A stretch of 15,452 bases of DNA from Patescibacteria group bacterium (GTDB taxonomy: Bacteria; Patescibacteriota; Microgenomatia; Levybacterales; UBA12049): contig JAMCYD010000004.1 in assembly GCA_023473785.1 (NCBI GenBank), positions 1-15,452 of the forward strand, given 5' to 3'. The position numbers were made by a program, and so were the translations under genes. Position 1 is the stretch's first letter, and every line of letters begins with the position of its first letter. Shown here piece by piece: positions 6,371-12,628 of the stretch. Under the pieces are notes generated by a model. It searched no databases, was not told the DNA's origin, and saw only the letters and a program-made list of their open reading frames with translations.

Positions 6371-7810
6371 ATGCAAATTCAATCTTCCAACGAATTCACA
6401 ACGACGAAATCAGATAAATCGCTTAAAATCAAAAATTATGAGGAAGAATATAAAGACTGCCTTGCCTACATAGATTCTTACTGGAAGAAAATTATTCATA
6501 AACCCGCGAAAAAGAAAGTCAATCATAACTTTCTGACTATTCCTAATAACTTTTTTACACCAAATGATGGAAGATTCACCTATATGTTTTACTGGGACAG
6601 TTTCTTTATGTTTAAAGGCTTAATAGGCACCAAAAGAGAATGGATTATGAAGGACATGATAGAAAATTTTTCTTATATATTTAATAAGTACGGAGTTATT
6701 CCAAACTTCAGCTCTTATGCATCAGTAGGAAGATCTCAACCGCCATTTTTAAGTTCCATGATTCTTGATACCTATAAGACATTTAATAACGGCAACGGGG
6801 CGCTTTCTAAAACATCTTTTGTAAAAAGTCTCTTGCTTAACCCCCTGGAAAGTTTTGGAAACGTAAAGTGGTTGAGAGAAAAAATAGAAATTGCCAAAAA
6901 AGAATATACCCATGTCTGGAATAATGAAGAGCTGTTTAATCATTTTGTTAAGAAATTCGGATTAAACAGATATGGAGACAGAGATGTCGGATATGCTCAT
7001 TCATCTGAGCTTGAGTCAGGATGGGATTTTACTTCAAGATTCTACAATAGATGCAATGAATTCCTGCCGATTGATTTAAATTCCTATCTTTATAAGTATG
7101 AAAAAGATTTTGAACTGATTGCATCGCTTTTAGGAGATAAAGAAGAGATGGAATTTTGGCAAAATCAGGCAAATAAGAGAAAAAATATGATAAATAAACT
7201 TATGTGGAATGATAAAGAAGGCTTTTATTTTGATTATGATTATGTTCATAAAGAACAGGGGGACTTCTTTTCTCTTGCTGGATTTGTACCACTATGGGCA
7301 GGAATTGCCACGCATGAACACGCAAAGAAAATGGTTAAAAGGCTTGATTTATTTGAAAGTAAATACGGTCTTATAATCACTGCCCAGGAGTCTCTCGCTC
7401 CTAAAATTGATTTTTCTTCATTTCCGCCTATGTATAGACCAGTTTTGGAAGAAACATTGAAACAAAAGCAATGGGACTGGCCTTACATTTGGCCTCCCCT
7501 TGAGTACCTTACAGTTATAGGACTTTTGAAATACGGATTTGTCAAAGATGCCAAAAGAATCATGGATAAGTCCTTAAATGCTCAGGCTAGAATTTTCAGA
7601 AAATACGGTACCTTTTTTGAAAGAATTGACGGAATAAAAGGAGATAAGCCGGTAAAAAATGCTCATTATAAAACACAGTCAGGCTTTGGCTGGACAAATG
7701 CGGTTTTCTACCGCTACATCAGGATTCTTAAGGCGCTTGAGAAAAAACAAGATATTTATGGATTTCCAAAGGCAGAAACTCCGCCATATGACCTTGCAAT
7801 ATTACATTAA
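6371..7810 (+). CDS. Trehalase-family glycoside hydrolase (GH37-like)
   Basis: A 479-aa (alpha/alpha)6-barrel type hydrolase, probably cleaving trehalose to two glucose. The GH37 landmarks are in order: DGRFTYMFYWDSFF (66-79, trehalase signature 1 with the N-terminal PGG lost), GRSQPP (120-125), ESGWDFTSRF (215-224), QWDWPYIWPP (367-376, signature 2) and SGFGWTNAV (437-445). By alignment from memory with E. coli TreA (Asp312, Glu496), Asp219 is the acid and Glu417 (FFERID) the base. The glycine-rich loop ending in Glu before the last motif is replaced by a loop ending AHY, and the segment before ESGWD is shortened, so specificity may differ (GH63-like enzymes are an alternative). No signal peptide: cytoplasmic. 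The ATG at 6371 is preferred over an upstream TTG at 6332, which lies inside the -35 box. Confidence 0.82.
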   Translation: MQIQSSNEFTTTKSDKSLKIKNYEEEYKDCLAYIDSYWKKIIHKPAKKKVNHNFLTIPNNFFTPNDGRFTYMFYWDSFFMFKGLIGTKREWIMKDMIENFSYIFNKYGVIPNFSSYASVGRSQPPFLSSMILDTYKTFNNGNGALSKTSFVKSLLLNPLESFGNVKWLREKIEIAKKEYTHVWNNEELFNHFVKKFGLNRYGDRDVGYAHSSELESGWDFTSRFYNRCNEFLPIDLNSYLYKYEKDFELIASLLGDKEEMEFWQNQANKRKNMINKLMWNDKEGFYFDYDYVHKEQGDFFSLAGFVPLWAGIATHEHAKKMVKRLDLFESKYGLIITAQESLAPKIDFSSFPPMYRPVLEETLKQKQWDWPYIWPPLEYLTVIGLLKYGFVKDAKRIMDKSLNAQARIFRKYGTFFERIDGIKGDKPVKNAHYKTQSGFGWTNAVFYRYIRILKALEKKQDIYGFPKAETPPYDLAILH

Positions 7811-7839
7811 TAGCATCTAAAACTTGAAGATTTAACAAT

Positions 7840-7868
7840 TTGACAAACAAAGTCCTATAGCGTATAAT
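7840..7868 (+). promoter_or_regulatory. Consensus sigma-70 promoter of the SH3 protein gene
   Basis: TTGACA (7840-7845), exactly 17 bp, TATAAT (7863-7868): a perfect consensus housekeeping promoter. Only 7 nt separate the -10 from the ATG at 7876, so initiation at the usual distance gives a leaderless mRNA. It is the strongest promoter visible in the window. Confidence 0.8.
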
Positions 7869-7875
7869 AACCCTT

Positions 7876-8478
7876 ATGAGAGGACAGGAATCAGGACGAC
7901 TTATTGGAGCCTTAAGGGTAGCTTTAGCTGCCGGTGCTGTTGTGGCAGCCGGTGGCGCTGTGGCCTCTGGCAATATAGGAAGAATTAGGCAAGACACTGG
8001 AGCTGCAATAGGATCTACCGCAGAACACGTTCTTCATAGATTTTCACCTCTCGTAGATACCGACCAGCAAAAACGAGATTGGAATAGACAGATTACAGCT
8101 AAATTAGATGGAGAAACACCTCTTTCGGAAGACGAAGAATGGACTGGGGAATTCGAGGTCGTTCCAGCGGGCGAAACTTACGCAGAGCTACTCGACATGA
8201 GGGCCAATGGAACTTTTGTAAATGTAAGAGATTTTCCCGGCATTTATACTCCTGACAGTGGATCAACTAATGTTATCGGGCAACTTGCTCAAGGAACAAG
8301 AATAAGAAGAGCCCTAGTCGTCAATGGACCTAAGCCCTACTCTCGCGCAAAAGGTAAATGGGTTGCTTTTAGATTAGAAGACGTTGATAAAGGTATTTTA
8401 TTTAACCCAGAAGGAAACCTGGACGAAAAAACGATAGGCGTTATTTATATCGACTACACAGCCCCTGTTACTCCTTAA
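7876..8478 (+). CDS. Membrane-anchored protein with bacterial SH3-like domain
   Basis: A 200-aa protein. Residues 9-30 form an Ala/Gly/Val-rich hydrophobic helix after a short basic start (signal anchor or uncleaved signal peptide). Next comes a polar, acidic linker (about 60-110). The C-terminal half is consistent with a bacterial SH3 domain (SH3_3-like): VNVRDFPG (115-122) resembles the typical V-N-V-R-x-x-P-G opening strand, followed by a GQLAQGTRIRR turn (135-145) and a KWVAFR strand (161-166). Such domains often bind peptidoglycan or surface ligands, so an extracytoplasmic envelope role is likely but not shown. It has its own perfect consensus promoter and no partner gene beside it. Alanine/glycine codons make the 5' end more GC-rich than its neighbours. 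The exact family is uncertain. Confidence 0.75.
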   Translation: MRGQESGRLIGALRVALAAGAVVAAGGAVASGNIGRIRQDTGAAIGSTAEHVLHRFSPLVDTDQQKRDWNRQITAKLDGETPLSEDEEWTGEFEVVPAGETYAELLDMRANGTFVNVRDFPGIYTPDSGSTNVIGQLAQGTRIRRALVVNGPKPYSRAKGKWVAFRLEDVDKGILFNPEGNLDEKTIGVIYIDYTAPVTP

Positions 8479-8642
8479 GCTTCTACATTTAATTTTACAA
8501 AATAATTTTTAATTTTATAAAAAGATAAATCCTATAGTAGGGTAGAGAGCGGATTTTGAGTCAGGGTTTTTGCGGAGAATAAACAGAAAAAAATAGAGGA
8601 CAATTGAAATAATTAAATAAATTCTCACGAAAATTAAACATT

Positions 8643-8705
8643 TTAAAACCACTTCTCCCAGAAAGTGAAGCTGAGTGATGTCGTAAAAGTATTATTGTAC
8701 GACAT
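8643..8705 (-). CDS. Possible leaderless 20-aa peptide (or start of a ncRNA)
   Basis: An ATG lies 6 nt after a TATAAT and opens a 20-codon frame ending TAA, rich in Thr, Ser, Phe and Trp (ending FWEKWF). The same bases form an 8-bp perfect stem (ATGTCGTA with TACGACAT, 12-nt loop) and then a second hairpin around CACTT...AAGTG. The start codon lies inside the first stem. A structured RNA is therefore at least as likely as a peptide. Confidence 0.25.
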   Translation of the reverse strand: MSYNNTFTTSLSFTFWEKWF

Positions 8706-8711
8706 AAGCAC

Positions 8712-8739
8712 ATTATACTTCCCTCCGCTTTTCTGACAA
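8712..8739 (-). promoter_or_regulatory. Leftward promoter inside the gene-free stretch
   Basis: On the minus strand TTGTCA (8734-8739), a 16-bp spacer and a perfect TATAAT (8712-8717). Initiation would fall at about 8705. No conventional gene follows; the transcript runs into 8519-8705, where AAATCC/GGATTT (8556-8527) plus a T-rich run could end it after roughly 185 nt, toward the SH3 gene's 3' end. Confidence 0.5.
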
Positions 8740-9231
8740 CATTTTTGCCCACTAAGGCCTACCAGAGAAATCAGTAGGAAGAGAGATTAAGCATGGAATC
8801 TCTTATCCCTTCTTGATGTTCTAAAAAAACCATTTATAAAGTTATTTAATCATTAGCGGAGTTGCCTCTACCCCCATCCTTTTGGGAAGAAACGAAGTTT
8901 AGGCTTATTTATCAATCTAAACATCAAATATTAGCTTCAAAAACCGTGGAGCAGAAGCGAACTAGGCGTTCGTATTATTTTTATATTTAACTAGACCGAA
9001 TTAAGCTGAGGCTGGAATAGTGCACCTTAACGATTCTGTGAAAACTAAGTAGAAAAGCTGTGAAATTAAATTAAGTTTAATTAAAACCCAAAGTTATCCA
9101 CATCCCCATATCCTATAATATTTTTAGTAAGTATATCAAACTATATCAGGTTTTGTACTTTGTAGATTTTAATTTTTACCTGGTTGCAGTAATCCCCTCT
9201 CTCCCCTTCCCCCTAACAGACAGCTTTTTTT

Positions 9232-10059
9232 TCAGCCTAACCATGAAGTAAACAATATAAGAGTGATAAATACTATGCTCCCGACCCAGATATATTCCCA
9301 CATTATGCTCTTGAAAAGCCTTCTCTCAAGCCATACCTGATAAAGCCCGACTATTATGTAGAATACTCCGGTTAAAAAAATAGCAAGTATGGTCGACGTA
9401 CTTGGCCAGAACCACAAAATAGATCCTACTTCAATCAGGCATAAAGTTAAACCTAATATCGAATAAGCTTGTGCAAATAATTTCCGCTCAAGAGTATAGG
9501 TCCAAATTGCGTGAAGAATAAGAGGAAAAGATAAGAGAAAAAGCAGGACTAGGAATAAAAATATGTTGATATGGAAAGAGAAAAGCACATTTGAAAGAAA
9601 GAAAAACGATAAGAGCGTGATTGCAAACGATACTGTTCTGGCTGATGATAAAAGCGCAATTGTACGAATCGAGGAAACAGTAAAAATATTTTCACTTAAA
9701 AAAAGCGAATAGAGGCCTAAGGCGTAAAATGAAGTTATAATAATTCTTGTAATGTACCTCGCCGGAACCAAAAAATAAAACAGCCCAAAAGAAAGACTAA
9801 AAAAAAGTGGAAGGATAAAAACCTGTAGAAAAAAATTGTCTTTCAGGTCTTCGCGGAGAGCCGAATACAAAAAAATATCTGTTAATACCGCAAGAGTAAA
9901 AATTGTATAAAATCCTGATTTCCCCAGTAAATGCTGGGAAATAAATAAGCCTACAGATAAAATCAAAACCGCCAAGATAAAACGCTGTCTCTTGTTAAGT
10001 GAGACTAATATTTTCAATACTCCCCTTCTGTGCAGCCTTGATTTTCTTCTAGAGCTCAT
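9232..10059 (-). CDS. Polytopic membrane protein of unknown function
   Basis: A 275-aa protein with a strongly basic N-terminus (residues 2-26: many Arg/Lys, cytoplasmic by the positive-inside rule) followed by about eight or nine hydrophobic segments (near 27-46, 49-67, 75-98, 101-121, 138-157, 160-187, 194-215, 219-242, 253-273). There are no catalytic-looking motifs. The Trp-rich late segments (LWFWPS, MWEYIWVG) are noticeable. It resembles the conserved-hypothetical membrane proteins common in Patescibacteria, but I cannot assign a family firmly. Its ATG is 5 nt downstream of the yebC stop, with AAGGA in the yebC end serving as a Shine-Dalgarno about 10 nt away, so it is co-transcribed with yebC. 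The stop is followed at once by A8 and a G-rich purine tract. Confidence 0.8.
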   Translation of the reverse strand: MSSRRKSRLHRRGVLKILVSLNKRQRFILAVLILSVGLFISQHLLGKSGFYTIFTLAVLTDIFLYSALREDLKDNFFLQVFILPLFFSLSFGLFYFLVPARYITRIIITSFYALGLYSLFLSENIFTVSSIRTIALLSSARTVSFAITLLSFFFLSNVLFSFHINIFLFLVLLFLLSFPLILHAIWTYTLERKLFAQAYSILGLTLCLIEVGSILWFWPSTSTILAIFLTGVFYIIVGLYQVWLERRLFKSIMWEYIWVGSIVFITLILFTSWLG

Positions 10060-10064
10060 ATTTT

Positions 10065-10811
10065 CTAGTCCTTAAGTATTCCATCCTGGATATCAAAATT
10101 AGCATATACGCTTTGGACATCATCCAGTTCCTCTAGTTTGTCTATTAGGGAAACCACCTTGTCAGCAGTACCGGCATCTTTTATTTGTGCGTATGTCGAA
10201 GGGGTTTTGTAAAGCTGCGCGCTTTGAACCGCAAGCCCTCTTTGGCTTAGATAGTTTTTAACCCTAAATAAATCATTAGGTTTTGTATAAACTTCTACAA
10301 CATCCCCTGTTTCTTTTAAATCTTCTGCGCCGCTGTCTGCTGCTGCCTCAAAAATCTCATCAAAGTTCTTGCCATTTTTGGGAACAGTTATTAAGCCCTG
10401 GTCTTTAAACATCCATGAAACTGCACCGACGCTGGCAAATGTCCCTCCATTTTTTTCGATTACACTTTTAATTTCTGCGGTGGTGCGATTTCTATTGTCA
10501 GTCGCCGCTTTGACAATTATTGCCACTCCTCCAGGAGCAAATCCTTCATAGATAACTTCTTCGATTCCCCCTCCTTCTTTTGCCAGACCGCGCTTAATTG
10601 CCCGCTCAATGTTCTCCTTAGGCATATTAAGAGCTCTTGCATCATCAACTGCAAGACGAAGTCTAAAATTTTGATCAATGTTGACTACTCCTCCACTACT
10701 CTTCACCGCTATGGCTATAGCATTGGAAAGCTTAGTAAAGGTTACACCTTTTTTTTGATCTGTTTTCTCTTTTTGTCTTTTAATTTGTGACCATTTGGAA
10801 TGTCCGCTCAT
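10065..10811 (-). CDS. yebC: YebC/PmpR/TACO1-family protein
   Basis: A 248-aa cytoplasmic protein of the universal YebC/TACO1 family, at the family's usual length. Hallmarks: the N-terminal MSGHSKWSQIKRQK (canonical MAGHSKWxxIKxxK), FRLRLAVDDARALNMPKENIERAIKRG (49-75), a YEGFAPGGVAIIVKAATDNRNRT segment (88-110) and SVIEKNGG...GAVSWMF (116-134). It was long described as a transcription regulator (PmpR). More recent work on family members points to relief of ribosome stalling, for example at proline stretches, and the mitochondrial homologue TACO1 supports translation. The start matches the family exactly. It has a promoter about 75 nt upstream, and its leader is nearly all taken up by an unusual heptad-array hairpin. 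It is first gene of a two-gene operon with the membrane protein. Confidence 0.96.
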   Translation of the reverse strand: MSGHSKWSQIKRQKEKTDQKKGVTFTKLSNAIAIAVKSSGGVVNIDQNFRLRLAVDDARALNMPKENIERAIKRGLAKEGGGIEEVIYEGFAPGGVAIIVKAATDNRNRTTAEIKSVIEKNGGTFASVGAVSWMFKDQGLITVPKNGKNFDEIFEAAADSGAEDLKETGDVVEVYTKPNDLFRVKNYLSQRGLAVQSAQLYKTPSTYAQIKDAGTADKVVSLIDKLEELDDVQSVYANFDIQDGILKD

Positions 10812-10813
10812 AA

Positions 10814-10887
10814 ATTAGGCATTAGTCATTAGCTCTTGGTCATTGGACGGCTTACCAAAGACTAAAGACCAACGACTAGAGACTAAT
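10814..10887. repeat. Inverted array of 7-bp units in the yebC leader
   Basis: On the plus strand five head-to-tail 7-bp units close to ATTRGTC begin at 10814, 10821, 10828, 10835 and 10842 (first ATTAGGC, last ATTGGAC). After an 11-nt gap, four units in the opposite orientation, GACYARN, begin at 10860, 10867, 10874 and 10881. The arms can pair into a long imperfect hairpin that would make up most of the predicted yebC 5' leader. No T-tract follows on either strand, so it is not a plain terminator. Confidence 0.75.
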
Positions 10888-10915
10888 TATAACGTTTATA
10901 CCTTGACTTTTGCAA
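10886..10915 (-). promoter_or_regulatory. yebC promoter
   Basis: On the minus strand TTGCAA (10910-10915), an 18-bp spacer and a perfect TATAAT (10886-10891). Initiation near 10879 would give a leader of about 68 nt made of the heptad-array hairpin. It overlaps the divergent TPR-gene promoter. Confidence 0.55.
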
Positions 10916-10931
10916 TAAATAGTAGTAGAAT
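10903..10931 (+). promoter_or_regulatory. Promoter of the TPR gene
   Basis: TTGACT (10903-10908), a 17-bp spacer, TAGAAT (10926-10931). The start would lie near 10938, giving a leader of about 24 nt with only a weak AGG before the ATG at 10962. It is interleaved with the yebC promoter, so the two divergent units probably compete for polymerase. Confidence 0.55.
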
Positions 10932-10961
10932 TTTCGACAATATTAAAGTAAATTCTAGGTA

Positions 10962-11678
10962 ATGACATCACTAAAAAATCAGGCTATCTATACTGCATTA
11001 AACGGCGACTGGGAAAAGGCAATAACCTTAAATAAAACCCTAGTCAAGGATAATCCAAACGACATCGACGCTTTAAACCGCCTGGCTTTTGCCTTCAGCA
11101 TATTGGGCAAGACAAAAGACGCAAAAATTACATATAAAAGAGTTTTGGGAATAGATGCACTCAATCCCCTTGCTCTTAGGAATCTAAAGAAAATTTCGGG
11201 CGACAAAGAATCCAAAGGCAGCATAAAAAAAGACTCTACCTCCATAAACGTTAGCAATGCTTTCCTTGAAGAACCGGGGAAAACCAAAGTTATTGAGGTT
11301 ATAAACATAGCCCAACCTGCAATAATTAACAAGCTGCGTACCGGACAGTCACTTTCTCTTTCCGTAAAAAGATTTAAGATATTCCTGCTGGCCGGGTCAA
11401 AGCAATATGTAGGAATGTTACCTGACAACATTGGCACAAGGCTTATCAAATTTATTAAAGCCGGTAATCTCTATGAGGCTTTTGTAAAATCAGCCTCAAA
11501 CTACCATCTTATTGTCTTTATAAAAGAAACAAAAAGATCATCTCATTTAAAAGACCAACCTTCTTTTATTTCGGGAGCAGAAAAAACACTTGAATTTAAC
11601 AAGAGGGTAAAATCCAGACAAAAAGATCGCACGGAGAAAGAAGAAAAGGATTACGATGAAGAGGACGACGAGTCATGA
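10962..11678 (+). CDS. TPR protein with beta-rich C-terminal domain
   Basis: A 238-aa protein. Residues 3-75 form about two tetratricopeptide repeats (GDWEKAITLNKTLVKDNP, then DALNRLAFAFSILGKTKDAKITYKRVL), a protein-interaction scaffold. After a Lys/Ser linker (80-100), residues 108-189 form a separate domain: KVIEVINIAQPAIINKLRTG, a KRFKIFLLA strand, then YVGMLPDNIGTRLIKFIKAGN and YHLIVFIKE. The YVGxLP...LIKFI pattern is reminiscent of HIRAN-like or small beta-barrel nucleic-acid-binding folds, but this is only a resemblance. The tail (about 220-238) is acidic (DEEDDES). There is no signal or membrane helix, so it is cytoplasmic. It is divergent from yebC with overlapping promoters, and its last 28 nt are antisense to a small convergent gene. 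Confidence 0.82.
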   Translation: MTSLKNQAIYTALNGDWEKAITLNKTLVKDNPNDIDALNRLAFAFSILGKTKDAKITYKRVLGIDALNPLALRNLKKISGDKESKGSIKKDSTSINVSNAFLEEPGKTKVIEVINIAQPAIINKLRTGQSLSLSVKRFKIFLLAGSKQYVGMLPDNIGTRLIKFIKAGNLYEAFVKSASNYHLIVFIKETKRSSHLKDQPSFISGAEKTLEFNKRVKSRQKDRTEKEEKDYDEEDDES

Positions 11679-11818
11679 TTCTTCCTATAAACTACTCTAT
11701 TTTTTAATAGCTCTTCTGATGTTTTCCTTATCTCTTTCTTATCGTTGATATGTCTTAGGGATAACAAGGACAAAACTACTGACAATACAGCGATAAAAAA
11801 TATTACTAAAACAAACAT
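11651..11818 (-). CDS. Small single-pass membrane protein (55 aa)
   Basis: A short frame directly downstream of the LytR_C gene: that gene's TAG (11821-11823) is followed after 2 nt by this ATG (11816-11818), a spacing typical of translational coupling. The product starts MFVLVIFFIAVLSVVLSLLS, a clear transmembrane helix (1-21), followed by a charged cytoplasmic helix (HINDKKEIRKTSEELLKNR) and a tail of six serines. It has no Shine-Dalgarno of its own. The operon position suggests a partner in the same envelope process as the LytR_C protein (inference). Its 3' end overlaps the convergent TPR gene by 28 nt, the serine codons being antisense to the acidic tail. I do not recognise a named family. 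Confidence 0.65.
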   Translation of the reverse strand: MFVLVIFFIAVLSVVLSLLSLRHINDKKEIRKTSEELLKNRVVYRKNHDSSSSSS

Positions 11819-11820
11819 AT

Positions 11821-12624
11821 CTAATACTTAAGGCTTGTCTTATTATCTTCCCCAATTCTTATTATAACATCACCTATGAATTTTTCGCTATTTTTCTCCA
11901 CTGGAAATTCCAGGAGTTTCTCCAATCTGTCAAGGGTATATGTTCTTTTGCCGGAATATAAAATTGAGGATTTTTTTGCAGTATTTAGCGCTGTTGAGAC
12001 AAAAACTACATTTCCACCCATATTATTAATAAGTCTGGCGAACCTCCCCCCTGCCCCATAGACTCCCGATGCATTAACAATCTCAATCCTTATATTTTCT
12101 TCTGTTATTTTTTCATCTGAAAAAAGAGAAGAGGAAATTTTATCCGATGCTGATTCATCACTAAGAACCGATACGCGCTTCTGATAAAGATTGTCAGGAG
12201 AGATAGTTCTTGCAAATAGGGAAAGTTTAGCAATATCGATAACATTAATATCTGAATTAATATTTTTATATTTAAAAAGCAGATTAGTTAGTAAGGACGA
12301 AGCACTTTCGCTTGTGTTGATAAAATCGGCCTGTATTCTCGCATCGATTGGAATTTCTAGAAATCTATATAAATTTAAGCTCCGAGCGTCTCCGTCGAGT
12401 CTAAGTATTGATATCGAATGCGAATTGGGAGAAAAAGATATTACTTCAAGATTTTTATTATCCCAAACGCTTATCGTAAAACGATGCTGATTATCAAAAC
12501 GGCTTTGATTGACAAGTAATATTACTTTAAATAGAAGAGAAAATACAGTAATCCCTGCAACCAGAGCAAAAAAAATAATGGCAAATTTTGTATTCTTGCC
12601 GTTTTTGCTTTTTTTTCTTTTCAT
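11821..12624 (-). CDS. LytR_C-domain envelope protein
   Basis: A 267-aa protein with a basic N-terminus and one membrane helix (14-38), then an extracytoplasmic region. Residues about 45-150 loosely resemble the beta-rich core seen in LCP-like proteins, but no LCP catalytic arginines can be recognised. Residues 177-258 match a LytR_C (LytR/CpsA/Psr C-terminal) domain: IRIEIVNASGVYGAGGRFARLINNMGG, the YSGKRTYTLDRLEKLLEF stretch and final GDVIIRIGED. This domain accompanies proteins of cell-wall polymer attachment, though its own role is not well defined. The ATG lies 4 nt after the stop of the 46-aa gene and 2 nt separate its stop from the 55-aa gene, so the three form a tight operon. Confidence 0.83.
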   Translation of the reverse strand: MKRKKSKNGKNTKFAIIFFALVAGITVFSLLFKVILLVNQSRFDNQHRFTISVWDNKNLEVISFSPNSHSISILRLDGDARSLNLYRFLEIPIDARIQADFINTSESASSLLTNLLFKYKNINSDINVIDIAKLSLFARTISPDNLYQKRVSVLSDESASDKISSSLFSDEKITEENIRIEIVNASGVYGAGGRFARLINNMGGNVVFVSTALNTAKKSSILYSGKRTYTLDRLEKLLEFPVEKNSEKFIGDVIIRIGEDNKTSLKY

Positions 12625-12628
12625 CTTA

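Larger units (their letters stand above)
8479..9231. other. 753-nt stretch without a convincing protein gene; several hairpins
   Basis: Only short open frames occur. Visible structure: a 10-bp direct repeat TTTAATTTTA (8488 and 8508); a strong leftward promoter at 8712-8739 with a hairpin-forming transcript; GCCTAC/GTAGG around 8757; AGAGATT/AATCTCT around 8784-8805; GTTTAG/CTAAAC around 8898-8923; CGAAC/GTTCG around 8959; AATTAAA/TTTAATT around 9063-9081; a single TTATCCACA (9094-9102); TATAAT at 9114-9119; and a 22-nt pyrimidine tract (9193-9214). I could not match it to RNase P RNA, tmRNA, SRP RNA or a tRNA by their conserved motifs. It may hold one or more unrecognised ncRNAs or decayed sequence. 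Confidence 0.5.

Noticed and set aside
8561..8752. 63-codon minus-strand ORF in the gene-free stretch
   Set aside because: Its start lies upstream of the visible promoter's transcription start, and the composition is unlike a real protein. The 20-codon frame or a ncRNA fits the promoter better.
8940..9060. SRP RNA or tmRNA
   Set aside because: A GGAGCAGAAGCGAAC stretch looked suggestive, but the GGAAGGNAGCAGCC loop of SRP RNA, and the acceptor stem and T-arm of tmRNA, are not present on either strand.
9094..9102. Perfect DnaA box TTATCCACA as a possible replication origin
   Set aside because: Only a single box lies in the region (another TTATNCACA-type match lies inside the xer gene at about 5417-5425). 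There is no dnaA, dnaN or AT-rich unwinding element with clustered boxes, so an origin cannot be claimed.
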